A stretch of DNA of 64,000 nt from Granulicatella seriolae. GTDB taxonomy: Bacteria > Bacillota > Bacilli > Lactobacillales > Aerococcaceae. The notes beneath the pieces were generated by a model. The model did not search any database, was not told the DNA's origin, and saw only the letters and a list, made by a program, of their open reading frames with translations. This document shows, piece after piece, positions 63,626 to 64,000 of this stretch. The DNA is taken from positions 23,381-87,380 of the forward strand of contig NZ_JANHNZ010000008.1 in assembly GCF_024543085.1 (NCBI RefSeq). Reading direction: 5' to 3'. The position numbers and the translations under genes were made by a program. Positions within the stretch are counted from its first letter, which is position 1. Every line of letters begins with the position of its first letter.

Positions 63626-63670
63626 GAGCTGCTGGAAGAGGTTGGGTGACCGACTCTTTCAGCTTTTTTG
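63626..63670 (+). terminator. Terminator of glnRA
   Basis: AGCTG and GGAAGAG pair with CTCTTTC and CAGCT, then TTTTTT. Confidence 0.8.
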
Positions 63671-63683
63671 TGCTTACTGAGAA

Positions 63684-63855
63684 TAGAGTCTCCAGGTCCA
63701 CGCTCGCAAATAATGACGGTGGCACCGCCGGGAAGCCAAGGTCTTCCGGCTTAGCTGTCTACGTGACTGTAAATCGGCTAAAGCCAAAACAGTCACTGTG
63801 TGTCAGCTATGCTTTACACCGTTATTATTTGCGAGCGTGGACCTGGAGACTCTTT
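63684..63855. repeat. LPR palindrome, long form (copy 12)
   Basis: GAGTCTCCAGGTCCACGCTC pairs perfectly with the right arm to 63852. Core hairpins CCGGGAAG/CTTCCGG and GTGACTGT/ACAGTCAC are present. From 63856 to the end of the window I can assign nothing. Confidence 0.88.
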
Positions 63856-64000
63856 GTGCTTATACATATATTTACTAACTAAAACTTGAAACATCAAAAA
63901 GCGTGTCTAACCCTTGATATACCTAACTTTTACGCCATAAAAATAGCATGAACCTCTCCAACTTGGTAAAATAGAGTTGTTCAAAAACCATCTACCAAGG

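Noticed and set aside
63856..64000. Start of an insertion sequence at the right edge
   Set aside because: Only short AT-rich sequence is visible and no end repeat or transposase frame can be shown.

Overview
The window is chromosomal DNA of a low-GC Gram-positive bacterium. A lactic-acid-bacteria relative (Lactobacillales, perhaps Aerococcaceae or Carnobacteriaceae-like) fits best. The reasons are strong AGGAGG ribosome sites, a GlnR/GlnA pair with a perfect GlnR box, a DhaS-type activator with a PTS-linked dihydroxyacetone kinase, PrsA, LCP and KtrAB proteins, an FMN riboswitch in front of ribU, and a Na+-pumping oxaloacetate decarboxylase. I cannot name the genus from sequence alone.

Layout. 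1-2.4 kb: end of dnaX, then ybaB and recR, with a YefM/RelE-type toxin-antitoxin pair inserted between dnaX and ybaB. 2.5-3.5 kb: a DhaK paralogue (DhaQ candidate). 4.4-11.5 kb: prsA, a heterodimeric ABC exporter, methionine aminopeptidase and galE. 12.4-15.5 kb: a ComK-like regulator divergent from a ComX/SigH-like sigma factor, two very small proteins and a LysM amidase without a signal peptide, which looks like a competence-type module. 15.8-29 kb: a capsule/exopolysaccharide locus of LCP, CapD-like, CapM-like and WbuB/CapL-like genes, CapE-CapF-CapG for UDP-L-FucNAc, two glycosyltransferases, Wzy and Wzx, ended by a decayed IS66 and an intact IS1634-family element. 31.8-35.2 kb: dhaS divergent from dhaKLM-glpF. 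35.2-35.6 kb: a dense DnaA-box cluster. 35.6-42.6 kb: NERD protein, ArAE-type exporter, NdpA-like protein, ribU and sstT. 43-45.8 kb: an ABC-2 exporter operon. 46-50 kb: fic, rlmH and ktrBA. 50.2-53.9 kb: oadA-oadG-BCCP-oadB-ridA. 54-61 kb: AI-2E-type permease, two decayed regulators, tRNA-Lys, DUF1836, an MntE-like CDF transporter and a nitroreductase. 61.8-63.6 kb: glnRA.

The most unusual content is intergenic. (1) Twelve copies of a palindromic element, ten long (about 150-180 bp in eight copies scored end to end) and two short (about 77 bp), called LPR here. The stems differ between copies but stay complementary, and one copy sits inside another. (2) Three tandem arrays and one single copy of a different palindrome. 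Each array has a repeat period of exactly 144 bp, and there are two alternative inner-stem sequences related by compensatory changes. (3) A non-coding 370-bp stretch with five perfect and four one-mismatch DnaA boxes, far from any dnaA gene.

Several genes are broken by single changes: an AlbA_2/ATPase gene (CGA to TGA), a small membrane protein (probable TGG to TGA), an XRE-like regulator and the IS66 transposase.
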